In this document: positions 36,584-44,658 of the stretch, piece after piece
Layout: every line of letters starts with the position of its first letter
Numbering within the stretch: the stretch's first letter is position 1
Source: Halorubrum sp. 48-1-W
GTDB lineage: Archaea > Halobacteriota > Halobacteria > Halobacteriales > Haloferacaceae
Assembly (NCBI RefSeq): GCF_003287355.1
Contig: NZ_QMIM01000016.1
Span: 50,401-114,400, forward strand
Direction: 5' to 3'
DNA length: 64,000 nt
Translations under genes and position numbers: made by a program
Notes under the pieces: generated by a model
Databases searched by the model: none
What the model saw: only the letters and a program-made list of their open reading frames with translations
Told to the model about the DNA's origin: nothing

Positions 36584-36979
36584 ATGGGCTATCCCGTCAC
36601 CTACCACTGTCCGCGCTGTGAGACGATCGTCGAGATCGAACGCGAGGGCTACCTCGCGGACAAGGCGGTGACGCCGTACCCCTTCGAGGGATGGACGTAC
36701 GCCGGTCCCGACGAGTCGTTCGAGGGCGACGAAGCCGACGGCGTCCGGTTCGTCTGCGGCGAGAGCGACGAGGTCGTCTGGGACCCGTACGACGCGGATG
36801 ACGGAGGTCCCACGGAACCGAACGCGGGATGCGGCGAACCGTTCTACCTCTCGTTCGTTCGCTACGAGGAGGGACGGGAGGTCGACCCACGGGCCGAAAG
36901 CGAGTTCGTGCGGATCGATCCGGATCCGCGTCCGTCGGGCCCGACGGGCCCTGACGGTCCCGGCGGCGGCTTCTGGTGA
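36584..36979 (+). CDS. Uncharacterised haloarchaeal zinc-ribbon-like protein
   Basis: 131 residues: an N-terminal CPRCETIVEIEREGYLADKAVTPYPFEGW region with a CxxC, a later Cys in RFVCGESDE, and CGEPFYLSF, enough for a metal site. The tail is Pro/Gly-rich (TGPDGPGGGFW). No catalytic motif and no family recognised. A TTTATC box at about 36557-36562, 22-27 bases before the ATG, supports this start rather than the GTG thirty bases upstream. Confidence 0.65.
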   Translation: MGYPVTYHCPRCETIVEIEREGYLADKAVTPYPFEGWTYAGPDESFEGDEADGVRFVCGESDEVVWDPYDADDGGPTEPNAGCGEPFYLSFVRYEEGREVDPRAESEFVRIDPDPRPSGPTGPDGPGGGFW

Positions 36980-37078
36980 CGGACCACGTCGAACCCGCCG
37001 GATCGGCGACGTTCGAGCCTCCTGGCGTCCGTCCAGCGACTTCCCGTGACGCCCGTCTCCCGGTTCCGTGAAAACGTT

Positions 37079-37086
37079 CTTATATG
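37079..37086 (+). promoter_or_regulatory. TATA-like box for the histidine kinase gene
   Basis: CTTATATG about 20-27 bases before the ATG at 37106. It supports that start over the in-frame upstream one at 37046. Confidence 0.45.
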
Positions 37087-37105
37087 TCCTGGTGAATCCG
37101 TCGGT

Positions 37106-38206
37106 ATGGGAGGTCGCCCCGGGGACACGATAGAGGCGCTTCACCGCGTCGCGACCCGTCTCCAGACCGAGGACACCGCGGAGGCGGTGTGTGAACAGAC
37201 CGTTACGGCGGCGGCCGACGTCCTCGAGTTCCACCAGTGTACCGTGGTCCTCCGGGAAGGCGAGTGGCTCGTGCCGTACGCCGTGTCCGAGGACACCCCA
37301 CCGGACGGCGCTCGACGGATGCGCGTCGATCAGGGTTTGGCGGGCAAAACGTATCTGACCGACCGGTCGCACGTCATCGAGGAGATCGAACCCGAGGACG
37401 AAACCGATCCCGCCAAGGAGTTCTATCGCTCGGCTATCAGCGTCCCGATCGGCGATCGCGGCGTCTTCCAGGCGATCGAGACGACCACGGCCGCCTTCGA
37501 CGACGACGACGTCGAGTTGGCGGAGCTGCTCGTCAGCCACACGAGCACGGCGCTCGATCGTATCGAGCGCGAGCGCGAACTCCAACAGCAGATCGATCGT
37601 CTCGACCAGTTCGCCTCCGCGGTCAGCCACGACCTACGCAACCCGCTGAGCGTCGCCCGGGGACACCTCGAGCTCGCCCGCGAGGAGCGGGACGGCGAGT
37701 CGCTTCGGAGCGTCGCGACGGCTCTCGAGCGGATGGAACGGCTCATCGGCGACCTGCTGGCGTTCGCCAAGATCGGTACCGAGGCGATGGAGCCGGAGGC
37801 GATCGAGTTGTCCCACCTCCTCGAGGAGTGCTGGGCGGGCCTCGACCGAACGGACGCGACGTTACTCGTCGAAACGGACCGAGCGATCCGGGCCGACCGG
37901 GACCAGCTCCGGCAGCTGTTGGTGAACCTGCTCTCGAACGCGATCGACCACGTCGACGGGGACGTGACGATCACCGTCGGGGAGCTCGCCGCCGGCTTCT
38001 TCGTGGAGGACGACGGCCCGGGTATCCGGCCCGACGAGCGTGCGTCCGTGTTCGAGGCCGGATACTCGCCCGGCCCGGAGGGGACAGGCTTCGGGCTGAG
38101 CATCGCCAAACAGATAGTCGAGGCCCACGGGTGGGAGATCCACGTGACCGACGGGAACGAGGGCGGCGCACGCTTCGAGATCACCGACGTCGAGTTCGCG
38201 GATTGA
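37106..38206 (+). CDS. GAF-domain sensor histidine kinase
   Basis: A 366-residue soluble two-component sensor. A GAF domain (about 10-155: LHRVATRLQTEDTAEAVCEQTV to FYRSAISVPIGDRGVFQAIE) leads into HisKA (about 170-230) with the phospho-acceptor His in FASAVSHDLRNPLSVARGHLELA, then HATPase_c (about 260-365) with LVNLLSNAIDHV (N box), DDGPGIRPD (G1) and GTGFGLSIAKQIV (G2). There is no membrane segment and no receiver domain, so it probably senses an internal signal; the partner response regulator is not adjacent. Confidence 0.93.
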   Translation: MGGRPGDTIEALHRVATRLQTEDTAEAVCEQTVTAAADVLEFHQCTVVLREGEWLVPYAVSEDTPPDGARRMRVDQGLAGKTYLTDRSHVIEEIEPEDETDPAKEFYRSAISVPIGDRGVFQAIETTTAAFDDDDVELAELLVSHTSTALDRIERERELQQQIDRLDQFASAVSHDLRNPLSVARGHLELAREERDGESLRSVATALERMERLIGDLLAFAKIGTEAMEPEAIELSHLLEECWAGLDRTDATLLVETDRAIRADRDQLRQLLVNLLSNAIDHVDGDVTITVGELAAGFFVEDDGPGIRPDERASVFEAGYSPGPEGTGFGLSIAKQIVEAHGWEIHVTDGNEGGARFEITDVEFAD

Positions 38207-38274
38207 CCCGCGTCGCCGCCGGTCCCGCGTCCGCGACCGGCAAACCCCTTAGGTGGGGACGCGAAACGGGGCGT

Positions 38275-39213
38275 ATGGAGAGCATCAACCGGACCGCGAT
38301 AGAGCTCGTCGACGAGGCGCTCGACTTCGCGGGCGAGCTCGACGTGGTGGGCTACGAGTTGGAGAACGGGGCGACCGTCATCGACTTCGGCGTCGAGGCC
38401 AACGGCGGCGTCGAGGCCGGCCTGCTGGTGACCGAGATCCAGACGGCCGGACTGGCGAGCGTGAACACCCGCATGGGCGAGGTCGCGGGCGCGCCCCGCG
38501 GGTACGTCGAACTGTCGACCGACCACCCGGCGGTCGCGCTGTTGTGTTCACAGAAGGCCGGCTGGGAGCTGGCGTTCGAGAACGGCTTCGAGGGGCTGGG
38601 CTCCGGGCCCGCCCGCGCGCTCGTCGGCCAGGAGACGGAGTTCGAGCGCGTCGGCTACTACGACTCCTCGGAGTTCGCCACCCTCGCGATCGAGTCCACG
38701 TCGCTACCCGACGAGACTGTCGCCGAGCACGTCGCCGACCTCGCCGAGGTCGACCCCGAGGGGGTCTTCCTCCCGACGTACGCCACCGGCTCCACGGCGG
38801 GCTCCGTCTCGACCGCCGCGCGCGCGGCCGAGCTCGCGGTCTTCCGCCTGCTCGAGGTCGGTTACGAGCCGACGGACGTGCTCTACGCCTCCGGCAGCGC
38901 GCCTATCGCGCCCGTCACCCACGACGAGGACCTCGCGATGGGTCGGACGAACGACGCGCTGGCGTACGGTGGGGAGGTCCACCTCCAGGTCGCGCGCGAC
39001 GACGACCGGTTCGGCGAGATCGTCTCCACCGTCCGCGACGACTACGGCACCCCGTTCGTCGAGGTGTTCGAGGACGCCGACTGGGACTTCTACGAGGTCC
39101 CCGAGAGCGTGTTCGCCCCGGCGAAAGTCACCGTCGACGTGGTCGACGGCCCGGTCTACACGGTCGGCGAGACCGACGAGGAGCTACTCGCGGAGTCGTT
39201 CGGCTACCGTTGA
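38275..39213 (+). CDS. mch: Methenyltetrahydromethanopterin cyclohydrolase
   Basis: A 312-residue cytosolic enzyme that reversibly hydrolyses methenyl-tetrahydromethanopterin (or the haloarchaeal folate equivalent) to the formyl form. It opens ESINRTAIELVDEALDF, then NGGVEAGLLVTEIQTAGLASVNT, GSGPARALVG, YYDSSEFATLAIES, and PIAPVTHDEDLAMGRTNDALAYGGEVHLQV, matching the Mch family end to end. Haloarchaea are not methanogens; here the enzyme belongs to one-carbon metabolism. The next gene's ATG overlaps its stop (TGATG), so both are in one operon. Confidence 0.95.
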   Translation: MESINRTAIELVDEALDFAGELDVVGYELENGATVIDFGVEANGGVEAGLLVTEIQTAGLASVNTRMGEVAGAPRGYVELSTDHPAVALLCSQKAGWELAFENGFEGLGSGPARALVGQETEFERVGYYDSSEFATLAIESTSLPDETVAEHVADLAEVDPEGVFLPTYATGSTAGSVSTAARAAELAVFRLLEVGYEPTDVLYASGSAPIAPVTHDEDLAMGRTNDALAYGGEVHLQVARDDDRFGEIVSTVRDDYGTPFVEVFEDADWDFYEVPESVFAPAKVTVDVVDGPVYTVGETDEELLAESFGYR

Positions 39214-39758
39214 TGCGGCTCAAACCGGTCCCCGAGCCGCCGGCGGAACTGGCGGAGCTTTCGGCGTTCCAACGGGCGGTCCCGCTCGTCCCGGGGAGCA
39301 CCGACGACTGCTGTGCCCGCCTGCGCGACCGGCGTGACCTCCCGAACCGCCAGCGGGCGAACGATTGGCTCGCGTTCCTCCGGACGCTCGGGCTCGTCCG
39401 AGAGACCCCTCGCGGATTCGTCCGAACCGACGCCGATCCGACACGGGAACGCGTCCGCGAGGGGCTCCGCGAGGGGGTCCTGTTCGTCCCCGAGGCGCTC
39501 TCGTTGCTACGGTCCGCGTCGCCGGCGGAGCCGGTGACCGCGGACGCGCTCTTCGCAGCGACCCGGGAGTCGGTCCCGCGTCACGACCGCGCGCGAGACG
39601 TCGACTGGGAGCGGACCTGGCGAGACCGGGCGGACCGACTCCTCCGCTGGCTCGCCCTCGTCGATCTGGCAGTGCCGGTCGAACGCGGCGGAACCGCGTC
39701 CGCAGTCGGGACCGACGAGTCGGGATACGTCGCCGGCGAGGCCCTCGAGAACGCCTGA
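39213..39758 (+). CDS. Uncharacterised protein coupled to mch
   Basis: 181 residues, starting at the TGATG junction with mch. Sequence: PVPEPPAELAELSAFQRAVPLVPGSTDDCCARLRDRRDLPNRQRANDWLAFLRTLGLVRETPRGFVRTDADPTRERVREGLREGVLF, a helix-turn-helix-like arrangement with a DDCC pair, then an Arg/Asp-rich helical half. No catalytic motif seen. Coupled translation with mch suggests a role connected to one-carbon metabolism or simply operon sharing. Not a recognised family. Confidence 0.68.
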   Translation: MRLKPVPEPPAELAELSAFQRAVPLVPGSTDDCCARLRDRRDLPNRQRANDWLAFLRTLGLVRETPRGFVRTDADPTRERVREGLREGVLFVPEALSLLRSASPAEPVTADALFAATRESVPRHDRARDVDWERTWRDRADRLLRWLALVDLAVPVERGGTASAVGTDESGYVAGEALENA

Positions 39759-39846
39759 GTCGGACGCCCATGCGTACGCGATCGGTCCGGATCTCGCCGT
39801 TCCACCCCGTGACAAGCCTTTTGCCCGGAGCCGGAGAGGGTTCGGT

Positions 39847-41052
39847 ATGGGACGATTCGACGGGCGACGGCCGCCGGAGACGGTGTCCTACGAGCCCGCG
39901 AGCGTGAAGGACCTCCTCGTGGAGATGAAGGACACGGCGGAGCTCCTCATCGACCTCTCGTACTCGGCGGTGCTCCACGCGAGCCCCTCGGTCGCGCGGG
40001 AGGTCATCGAACTCGAACACCGGATGGACGTCCTCCAGATGCGTGCCCGGATGAGCCTCATGCTCGCTGCCCGCAACCCCAGCGAGGCGGAGACGCTCGC
40101 GCCCGTGCTCGGGGTCGTCGGCGCGGCGGACAAGGTGTCCGACGCCGCGGGCGACATCGCGAAGATCGTGCTCGAGGAGATCGGGCTCCCGGACGCGATG
40201 CGCGGCGCGCTCACCGAGGGCGTGGAGACGCTCGTCCGCGGCACCGTCGCCGACGACTCCCCCTACGACGGCCGGACGCTGAAGGACATCGACCTGGAGT
40301 CCGCGACGGGCGTTCGCGTCATCGCCATCCGCCGGGACGACGAGTGGATCCTCAACCCCGGGCCGAGGACCCGGCTGAAACGCGGTGACGTGACGCTGCT
40401 CCGCGGACCCGAGACCGGCGTCGCGGACGTCTACCCGACCCTGGCCGGCGAGCCGTTCGAGGCGGACGAGCCGGTCGAGCCCGCGATCGACGACCTCGAG
40501 CGCGCGGTCGACTCGATCGTGCTGATGAAGAACCTCTCGGAGCTCGCCGTCGACCTGGCGTACGGCTCGGTCCTCTTCGACAACGAGGAACTCGCCGAAG
40601 AGGTGAGCAACCTTGAGATCGAGGTCGACGCGCTCCAGTCGCGCTTCGAGGCGTGGACGCTCCGGGCTGCGAAGGAGGCCGACGACCCGGTGTCGCTCCG
40701 CGGGCTCATCCACCTCGGCGTCGCGACGGAGGAGATCTCGGACGCCGCCCTCGAGATCACCGAGGGCGTGTTGCGCGACATCGGCGTCCACCCCGTCGTC
40801 GAGATGGCCGTCAGGGAGTCCGACGAGATCATCACCCGCACGCAGGTTACGGGGGGGAGCGACCTCGTGGGGACGCCGATCGAGGCCGGCGTCCCCGCCA
40901 CCGAGATCGCCACCAGCGTCCTCGCGATCCGCCGGCCCGACGAGGGGTGGCTCGTCGGTCCCGACCTCGACACGACGATCCGCGCCGGCGACGTGATCAT
41001 CTCGAAGGGGACGCGGACCTCCGCCGCGGAGTTCGCGGAGCTGGCGGCGTGA
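39847..41052 (+). CDS. PhoU / TrkA_C tandem-domain potassium-channel regulatory protein
   Basis: 401 residues with a duplicated plan: a PhoU-like helical domain (about 18-125, PASVKDLLVEMKDTAELLIDLSYSAV), TrkA_C (about 135-205, GVRVIAIRRDDEWILNPGPRTRLKRGDVTLLRGP), then a second PhoU-like domain (about 220-320) and a second TrkA_C (about 325-400, SVLAIRRPDEGWLVGPDLDTTIRAGDVIISKG). Archaeal PhoU-TrkA_C proteins are thought to gate K+ channels in response to nucleotides. No membrane segment, so it is probably a cytosolic regulatory subunit. Overlaps the next gene by four bases. Confidence 0.86.
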   Translation: MGRFDGRRPPETVSYEPASVKDLLVEMKDTAELLIDLSYSAVLHASPSVAREVIELEHRMDVLQMRARMSLMLAARNPSEAETLAPVLGVVGAADKVSDAAGDIAKIVLEEIGLPDAMRGALTEGVETLVRGTVADDSPYDGRTLKDIDLESATGVRVIAIRRDDEWILNPGPRTRLKRGDVTLLRGPETGVADVYPTLAGEPFEADEPVEPAIDDLERAVDSIVLMKNLSELAVDLAYGSVLFDNEELAEEVSNLEIEVDALQSRFEAWTLRAAKEADDPVSLRGLIHLGVATEEISDAALEITEGVLRDIGVHPVVEMAVRESDEIITRTQVTGGSDLVGTPIEAGVPATEIATSVLAIRRPDEGWLVGPDLDTTIRAGDVIISKGTRTSAAEFAELAA

Positions 41053-41378
41053 CCCGACCGGCCCACAGCTACTACGAGGCGATAGATGCCGGCGACTACG
41101 GCCGGCTCGCGGACCTCCTCGATCCGGCGTTCGTCCACGAACGATCCGATCGAACCCTCGAGGGACGCGATCGGTTCGTCGAGTTCATGCGCGACGAGCG
41201 GCCGCTCACCGACACCGAACACGTCGTCGACGCGGTATACGAGAGCGGTTCCGGCGTGGCGGTCCGGGGGCGGCTCCTCGACGCTGCCGGCGACGAGCTG
41301 TTCGCGTTCGTCGACGTCTTCGCGGTCGAGGACGGGCGGCTGGCCGGGCTGAAGACGTACGTTCGGACCGACGGGTAA
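41049..41378 (+). CDS. NTF2-like / SnoaL-fold protein
   Basis: 109 residues, GTG start overlapping the previous stop as GTGA, so it is translationally coupled. SYYEAIDAGDYGRLADLLDPAFVHERSDRTLEGRDRFVEFMRDERP followed by four strands (HVVDAVYESGSGVAVRGRLLDAAGDELFAFVDVFAVEDGRLAGLKTYV) is a typical NTF2/SnoaL fold. Members bind small ligands or catalyse varied reactions; no active site can be assigned. Association with the PhoU/TrkA_C gene is by operon only. Confidence 0.85.
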   Translation: MTRPAHSYYEAIDAGDYGRLADLLDPAFVHERSDRTLEGRDRFVEFMRDERPLTDTEHVVDAVYESGSGVAVRGRLLDAAGDELFAFVDVFAVEDGRLAGLKTYVRTDG

Positions 41379-41417
41379 CGCCCGCGGTCGGTCGCCGGAC
41401 GAGGGCGATCCCGCGTC

Positions 41418-43274
41418 CTACTTCTCGTCGACGTGGCGCACCTCGCTGGCGACGCCGCGGGTCGACTCGACCATCTCGGGGCCGGTCATCTCCGCGCGGC
41501 CGACCGCGAACGCCCTCGGCCCCTCGATGACGACCTCGTCGCCGACGCGGATCTCGTCGTCGGCGTCGACGACGCCCGGCGCGAGCACGGAGCCGTGCGG
41601 GACGAACCCGTCGATCTCGACGCGCTTCGTCGGCGCGTCGCTCTCGACCCACCGTCTCGCGCCGGCGAGCGTGAACGAGAGCGTCCCGTACTGCGGCACC
41701 ATGGTCGCGAGCTGTTCGCCCGGCTCGCCCTCGCGACCGGCGTCGGGGTCGTCGCCCCACACCTGGAGCTTGGGGTAGCGCCCGGTGGTGCGGATCTCGT
41801 CGTCGTCCGGCCCGTTCGTCCCGCCGTCGCCCGAGCCGTTCGTCCCGCTGTCGCCCGAACCGTTCGTCCCGCCGGCGAACACCTCGTCGCCCGCGCCGTC
41901 GCCCAGCAGGTAGTCGGCGATCGCCCGGACCGTGTTGTGCTCGCGTTCGCGTTTACTGTAGGCCGGCTCGCCCGACAGCGCTGCGTTCAGCTCCCCGAGT
42001 GACTCGTCCGTCGTCGGGTGGTCGACGCAGGTGTACTCGAAGTCGACGTCGACCTCCCCCTCGACGCGCTCGCAGATCTCGCGGTAGCCGTGCTCCGGCA
42101 CGTGGGCGACGACCCGCGAGTACTCGTTGCGGACCAGATACCGGCGGAGCACCTCGGCGACGAAGTCGATCTCGTCGGCGCTCCAGTCGCCGGTCACGAC
42201 CGAGTCGTAGTGCTGGGCGGGATACGTCGTCTCAAGCTCCTGCGGGACGACCCCGATGGGCGAGGTCATCGAGACGGTGTGGCCGCGCCACTTGACCGCG
42301 TCGTGGAACTGGCGGTGGCTCTGGGAGTCGCTGTAGGGCTTCGTCGCCGAGCAGGGAACCAACACCAGCGGCTGGTCCGAAAAGCGGTTGCGGTACCGGC
42401 TCGTCACGCGGTCCGCGAACCGCCGGATCTCGACGCGGTCGAGCGTCTCGGCGGTCGCTGCCGTCACCTCCGCGTCGCGCATCAGCGGCGTCCGTTCCTC
42501 GAGGTAGCCCCACTGGTCGTCGAACTCGCGGAACGCGGCGGTGAGCCACCCCTCGTGTCGGGCCTGCCCCTCGACGTAATCCCGCAGTCGACCCGCTCGG
42601 ATCCGCTCGCGGACGCGGCGCAGCTCGGCGCCGAGCGCGTTCACGTTGTGCTCGGCGCAGTCCGCACGGGTGAACTCCCCGCGGGGCTTCGCGCAGGCCG
42701 GACAGGCGCAGGGTAGCTCCGCGAGGTCCTCGAGGAAGTGTTCGGCGTCGGCGGTGAGGTACTTCCCCTGCGTGCCCTTCGTTCGCGCGAGCGACGCGTC
42801 GACGAGGTCGACGCCGGCGTACGCGAGCGTCGCGACGTTCAGCGGCGTGGCGACGCCGGCGAGGAGCAACGCCGTGTCGGCCGGAAGCGCCGACTTCGCC
42901 GACAGGATCGCGTCGCGGAACGCCTCACCGTGGCCGACGAACCCGCCAGCGTCCGCGAGGACGTAGGCGTCCGCGCCCACGTCTCGCGGGGCCTCGGCGT
43001 CGACGACCGCGGCGGTCGGCGCGTCGATCGCGGGATGGTCCACCCGGAACGACTCGCGCACCTCCTCGCGGGTCCCCGCCGGGAACGACCGGTGTGGCAA
43101 CACGGTGAGCGTCGTCTCGTCCCCCTCGGGTACCTCGCGGTCGGCGGTCCAGAGGCTGCCCGCGTCGACGAGGAACGGGTCCGCGAGCGCCGGCGTGGTC
43201 ACCGGCTCGGCGAGCCGGAGCTCGCCGAGCCGGGCCGCGCCGTCGCGTTCGTGGACCTCGAAGTGGTCGGTCAT
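41418..43274 (-). CDS. arcS: Archaeosine synthase subunit alpha (ArcS)
   Basis: 618 residues. It modifies tRNA after TGT action, converting preQ0 at position 15 toward archaeosine. The N-terminal part resembles a TGT-like barrel (LLLAGVATPLNVATLAYAGVDLVDASLARTKGTQGKYLT), followed by a Cys cluster (CACPACAKPRGEFTRADC, zinc site). The signature LVPCSATKPYSDSQSHRQFHDA block is near residue 325, and a C-terminal PUA domain follows. A Gly/Thr/Asn/Ser linker encoded by a 24-bp repeat precedes the PUA domain. Start at ATG 43274 (MTDHFEVHERDG); the 26 extra upstream residues are non-conserved. Confidence 0.94.
   Translation of the reverse strand: MTDHFEVHERDGAARLGELRLAEPVTTPALADPFLVDAGSLWTADREVPEGDETTLTVLPHRSFPAGTREEVRESFRVDHPAIDAPTAAVVDAEAPRDVGADAYVLADAGGFVGHGEAFRDAILSAKSALPADTALLLAGVATPLNVATLAYAGVDLVDASLARTKGTQGKYLTADAEHFLEDLAELPCACPACAKPRGEFTRADCAEHNVNALGAELRRVRERIRAGRLRDYVEGQARHEGWLTAAFREFDDQWGYLEERTPLMRDAEVTAATAETLDRVEIRRFADRVTSRYRNRFSDQPLVLVPCSATKPYSDSQSHRQFHDAVKWRGHTVSMTSPIGVVPQELETTYPAQHYDSVVTGDWSADEIDFVAEVLRRYLVRNEYSRVVAHVPEHGYREICERVEGEVDVDFEYTCVDHPTTDESLGELNAALSGEPAYSKREREHNTVRAIADYLLGDGAGDEVFAGGTNGSGDSGTNGSGDGGTNGPDDDEIRTTGRYPKLQVWGDDPDAGREGEPGEQLATMVPQYGTLSFTLAGARRWVESDAPTKRVEIDGFVPHGSVLAPGVVDADDEIRVGDEVVIEGPRAFAVGRAEMTGPEMVESTRGVASEVRHVDEK
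41812..41875. repeat. 24-bp tandem repeat in the arcS linker, 2.6 copies
   Basis: CCGTTCGTCCCGCCGTCGCC plus CGAG recurs at 41812, 41836 and (partial) 41860. On the coding strand it encodes GTNGSGD-type octapeptides between the catalytic part and the PUA domain. Confidence 0.88.
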
Positions 43275-43421
43275 ACGTCCCCTCGCCGGGGAACGCTCAA
43301 CTCTCTTGTGTTCCGCGATACAGCCCGCGTTCCGCCGTCCGAGCCGACACATCGGTCACACGAGGGTGAATCTGCCGGGATCGAGGAGAATTCGATCGTG
43401 TCCTCCTGACCCGTCTAAAAG

Positions 43422-43443
43422 CCACGGGTCACCCGACCCGTGG
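43422..43443. terminator. 9-bp perfect hairpin followed by T-rich tail
   Basis: CCACGGGTC, four-base loop ACCC, then GACCCGTGG, followed by TTGTTTAG. It lies in the 229-base gap before the gene at 43504. The GC-rich stem plus T-rich tail resembles a terminator; the same sort of CCACGGG/CCCGTGG hairpin also occurs at haloarchaeal IS200/IS605-type element ends, from memory, so it may be a remnant. Confidence 0.4.
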
Positions 43444-43503
43444 TTGTTTAGTCGGTTCGAAAACGGCAGAAGACGTTTGAACTCCCCCTCACAGTCGTCA
43501 TCC

Positions 43504-43995
43504 ATGAGCGATGGCGAAACCGACGCCGACGAGATACGGTTTCTGTCCGATAGATACCAACAGTTGACCGAAAACCAGATGGAGAACAACCAGATCATCC
43601 ACACGACGTTCTACATCAGCGTCGTCTTTTTTGGTGCCATGGTAGGTGTGATTCCGGAGATCGAGACGCGACTCTCCCGGGTGGGGCTATACGCGTTCTC
43701 CAGCGGTGTTTTCGTGTCGCTGTTGCTGTGGACGAGAACGTATCTGAACAACAGACGGGTGAACGAAGAGAAGATCAACGAGATACTGACGGAGATGAAC
43801 CGGGAGGACCGGACGCTAGGAGGGATCACATCGCCCGAGAAGTACTTTCCCGATCCGGGCGATCAGCGTCAGGACTTCTGGACGAAACGGAAGGGTCGGT
43901 TCGGTTACAAGGAGATCATGCTACAGTCGTACTACGTCGGGTTGGCTCTTATCGCCGTCCTGGTCGGCCTCGTCGACCTGTTGATCGTGGGGTGA
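43504..43995 (+). CDS. Uncharacterised small membrane protein
   Basis: 163 residues, less GC-rich than its neighbours. A charged N-terminal helix (ADEIRFLSDRYQQLTENQMENNQ) is followed by two hydrophobic segments (about 38-53 TTFYISVVFFGAMVGV and 66-80 LYAFSSGVFVSLLLW), a cytoplasmic helical loop, and a last membrane segment (about 143-160, YYVGLALIAVLVGLVDLLIVG). No family recognised. Its final codons form the first unit of a 25-bp repeat that runs past the stop. Possibly an accessory gene because of its composition. Confidence 0.65.
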   Translation: MSDGETDADEIRFLSDRYQQLTENQMENNQIIHTTFYISVVFFGAMVGVIPEIETRLSRVGLYAFSSGVFVSLLLWTRTYLNNRRVNEEKINEILTEMNREDRTLGGITSPEKYFPDPGDQRQDFWTKRKGRFGYKEIMLQSYYVGLALIAVLVGLVDLLIVG

Positions 43996-44055
43996 TCCGT
44001 ACGTGTCGATCGTGGGGTGACCCGTACGTGTCGATCGCGGAGTGACCCGTACGTC
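43981..44055. repeat. 25-bp tandem repeat spanning a stop codon, 3 copies
   Basis: Copies at 43981, 44006 and 44031 share TCGATCGTGGGGTGACCCGT plus ACGTG with a few substitutions. The first copy encodes the last residues and stop of the membrane protein; the rest is intergenic. Confidence 0.9.
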
Positions 44056-44087
44056 TCTCGATCGTCCCGTCCGAAGAGCCGACGGAC

Positions 44088-44531
44088 CTACCGAACCTCT
44101 TCCATCAGTTCGTTCGCGTTTCGAACGTATTCCTTTCGCGATCCCATGTCGGCGTAGAGGTCGGCGACCACGTGAACGTAGATCGAAACGACGGTCGCGA
44201 ACGTCAGGTACGGGTCGACGAACCACGTGACGGCGGCTACCCCGGCGAGGACGAGCATGTGACTGAACAGCCGCTGGTCGCGCCACAGGTCGCCGGGCTC
44301 GAATATCGACCGCTGATCCACGAAGACCCGACTCGGGCGACGCAGGCACCGCCGGACGTTCCGCCAATCCCCCAGATTGATCCGAGCGATCACGAAGTGA
44401 TCGACATCGATCAGGACTCCGAGCACGACCACGTACGCCCAAACGAACAGGGGGTGGAGCGACTCCGGAGCGCCGAGGGCGATGGGGACCCCGACCGCCG
44501 CGGAAACGAGCGCGTGGTTTCGAGAGTACAT
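44088..44531 (-). CDS. YdjM-like small membrane protein
   Basis: 147 residues with a YdjM-type pattern: N-terminal SRNHALVSAAVGVPIALG, VLGVLIDVDHFVIARI (Asp-x-Asp-His), RLFSHMLVLAGVAAV and SIYVHVVADLYADMG (His-x3-Asp). These His and Asp residues mirror the metal-site residues of the larger YdjM-like protein at 12132, so this may be a distant relative. Four hydrophobic segments. The first ATG at 44531 follows directly on the conserved Asn-His. Function unknown. Confidence 0.72.
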   Translation of the reverse strand: MYSRNHALVSAAVGVPIALGAPESLHPLFVWAYVVVLGVLIDVDHFVIARINLGDWRNVRRCLRRPSRVFVDQRSIFEPGDLWRDQRLFSHMLVLAGVAAVTWFVDPYLTFATVVSIYVHVVADLYADMGSRKEYVRNANELMEEVR

Positions 44532-44658
44532 CGATGGAAGCGTCTTCGAGGTCGCGGGTAGTTCTGCCGGTCACTGGTTCGTCGCCGACGGGTGAGAAAA
44601 CGAGATGTTTCCCGCCGGCGCGCGGGCGGGGTGGGTCGTCCGGGCGCGACGACGCAGA

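Noticed and set aside
39220..40791. Long minus-strand open frame opposite the mch-coupled gene and the PhoU/TrkA_C gene
   Set aside because: In GC-rich haloarchaeal DNA the antisense frame is often open. The plus-strand frames show recognisable domains and coupled starts, whereas the antisense product is Arg/Asp/Val low-complexity with no motif.
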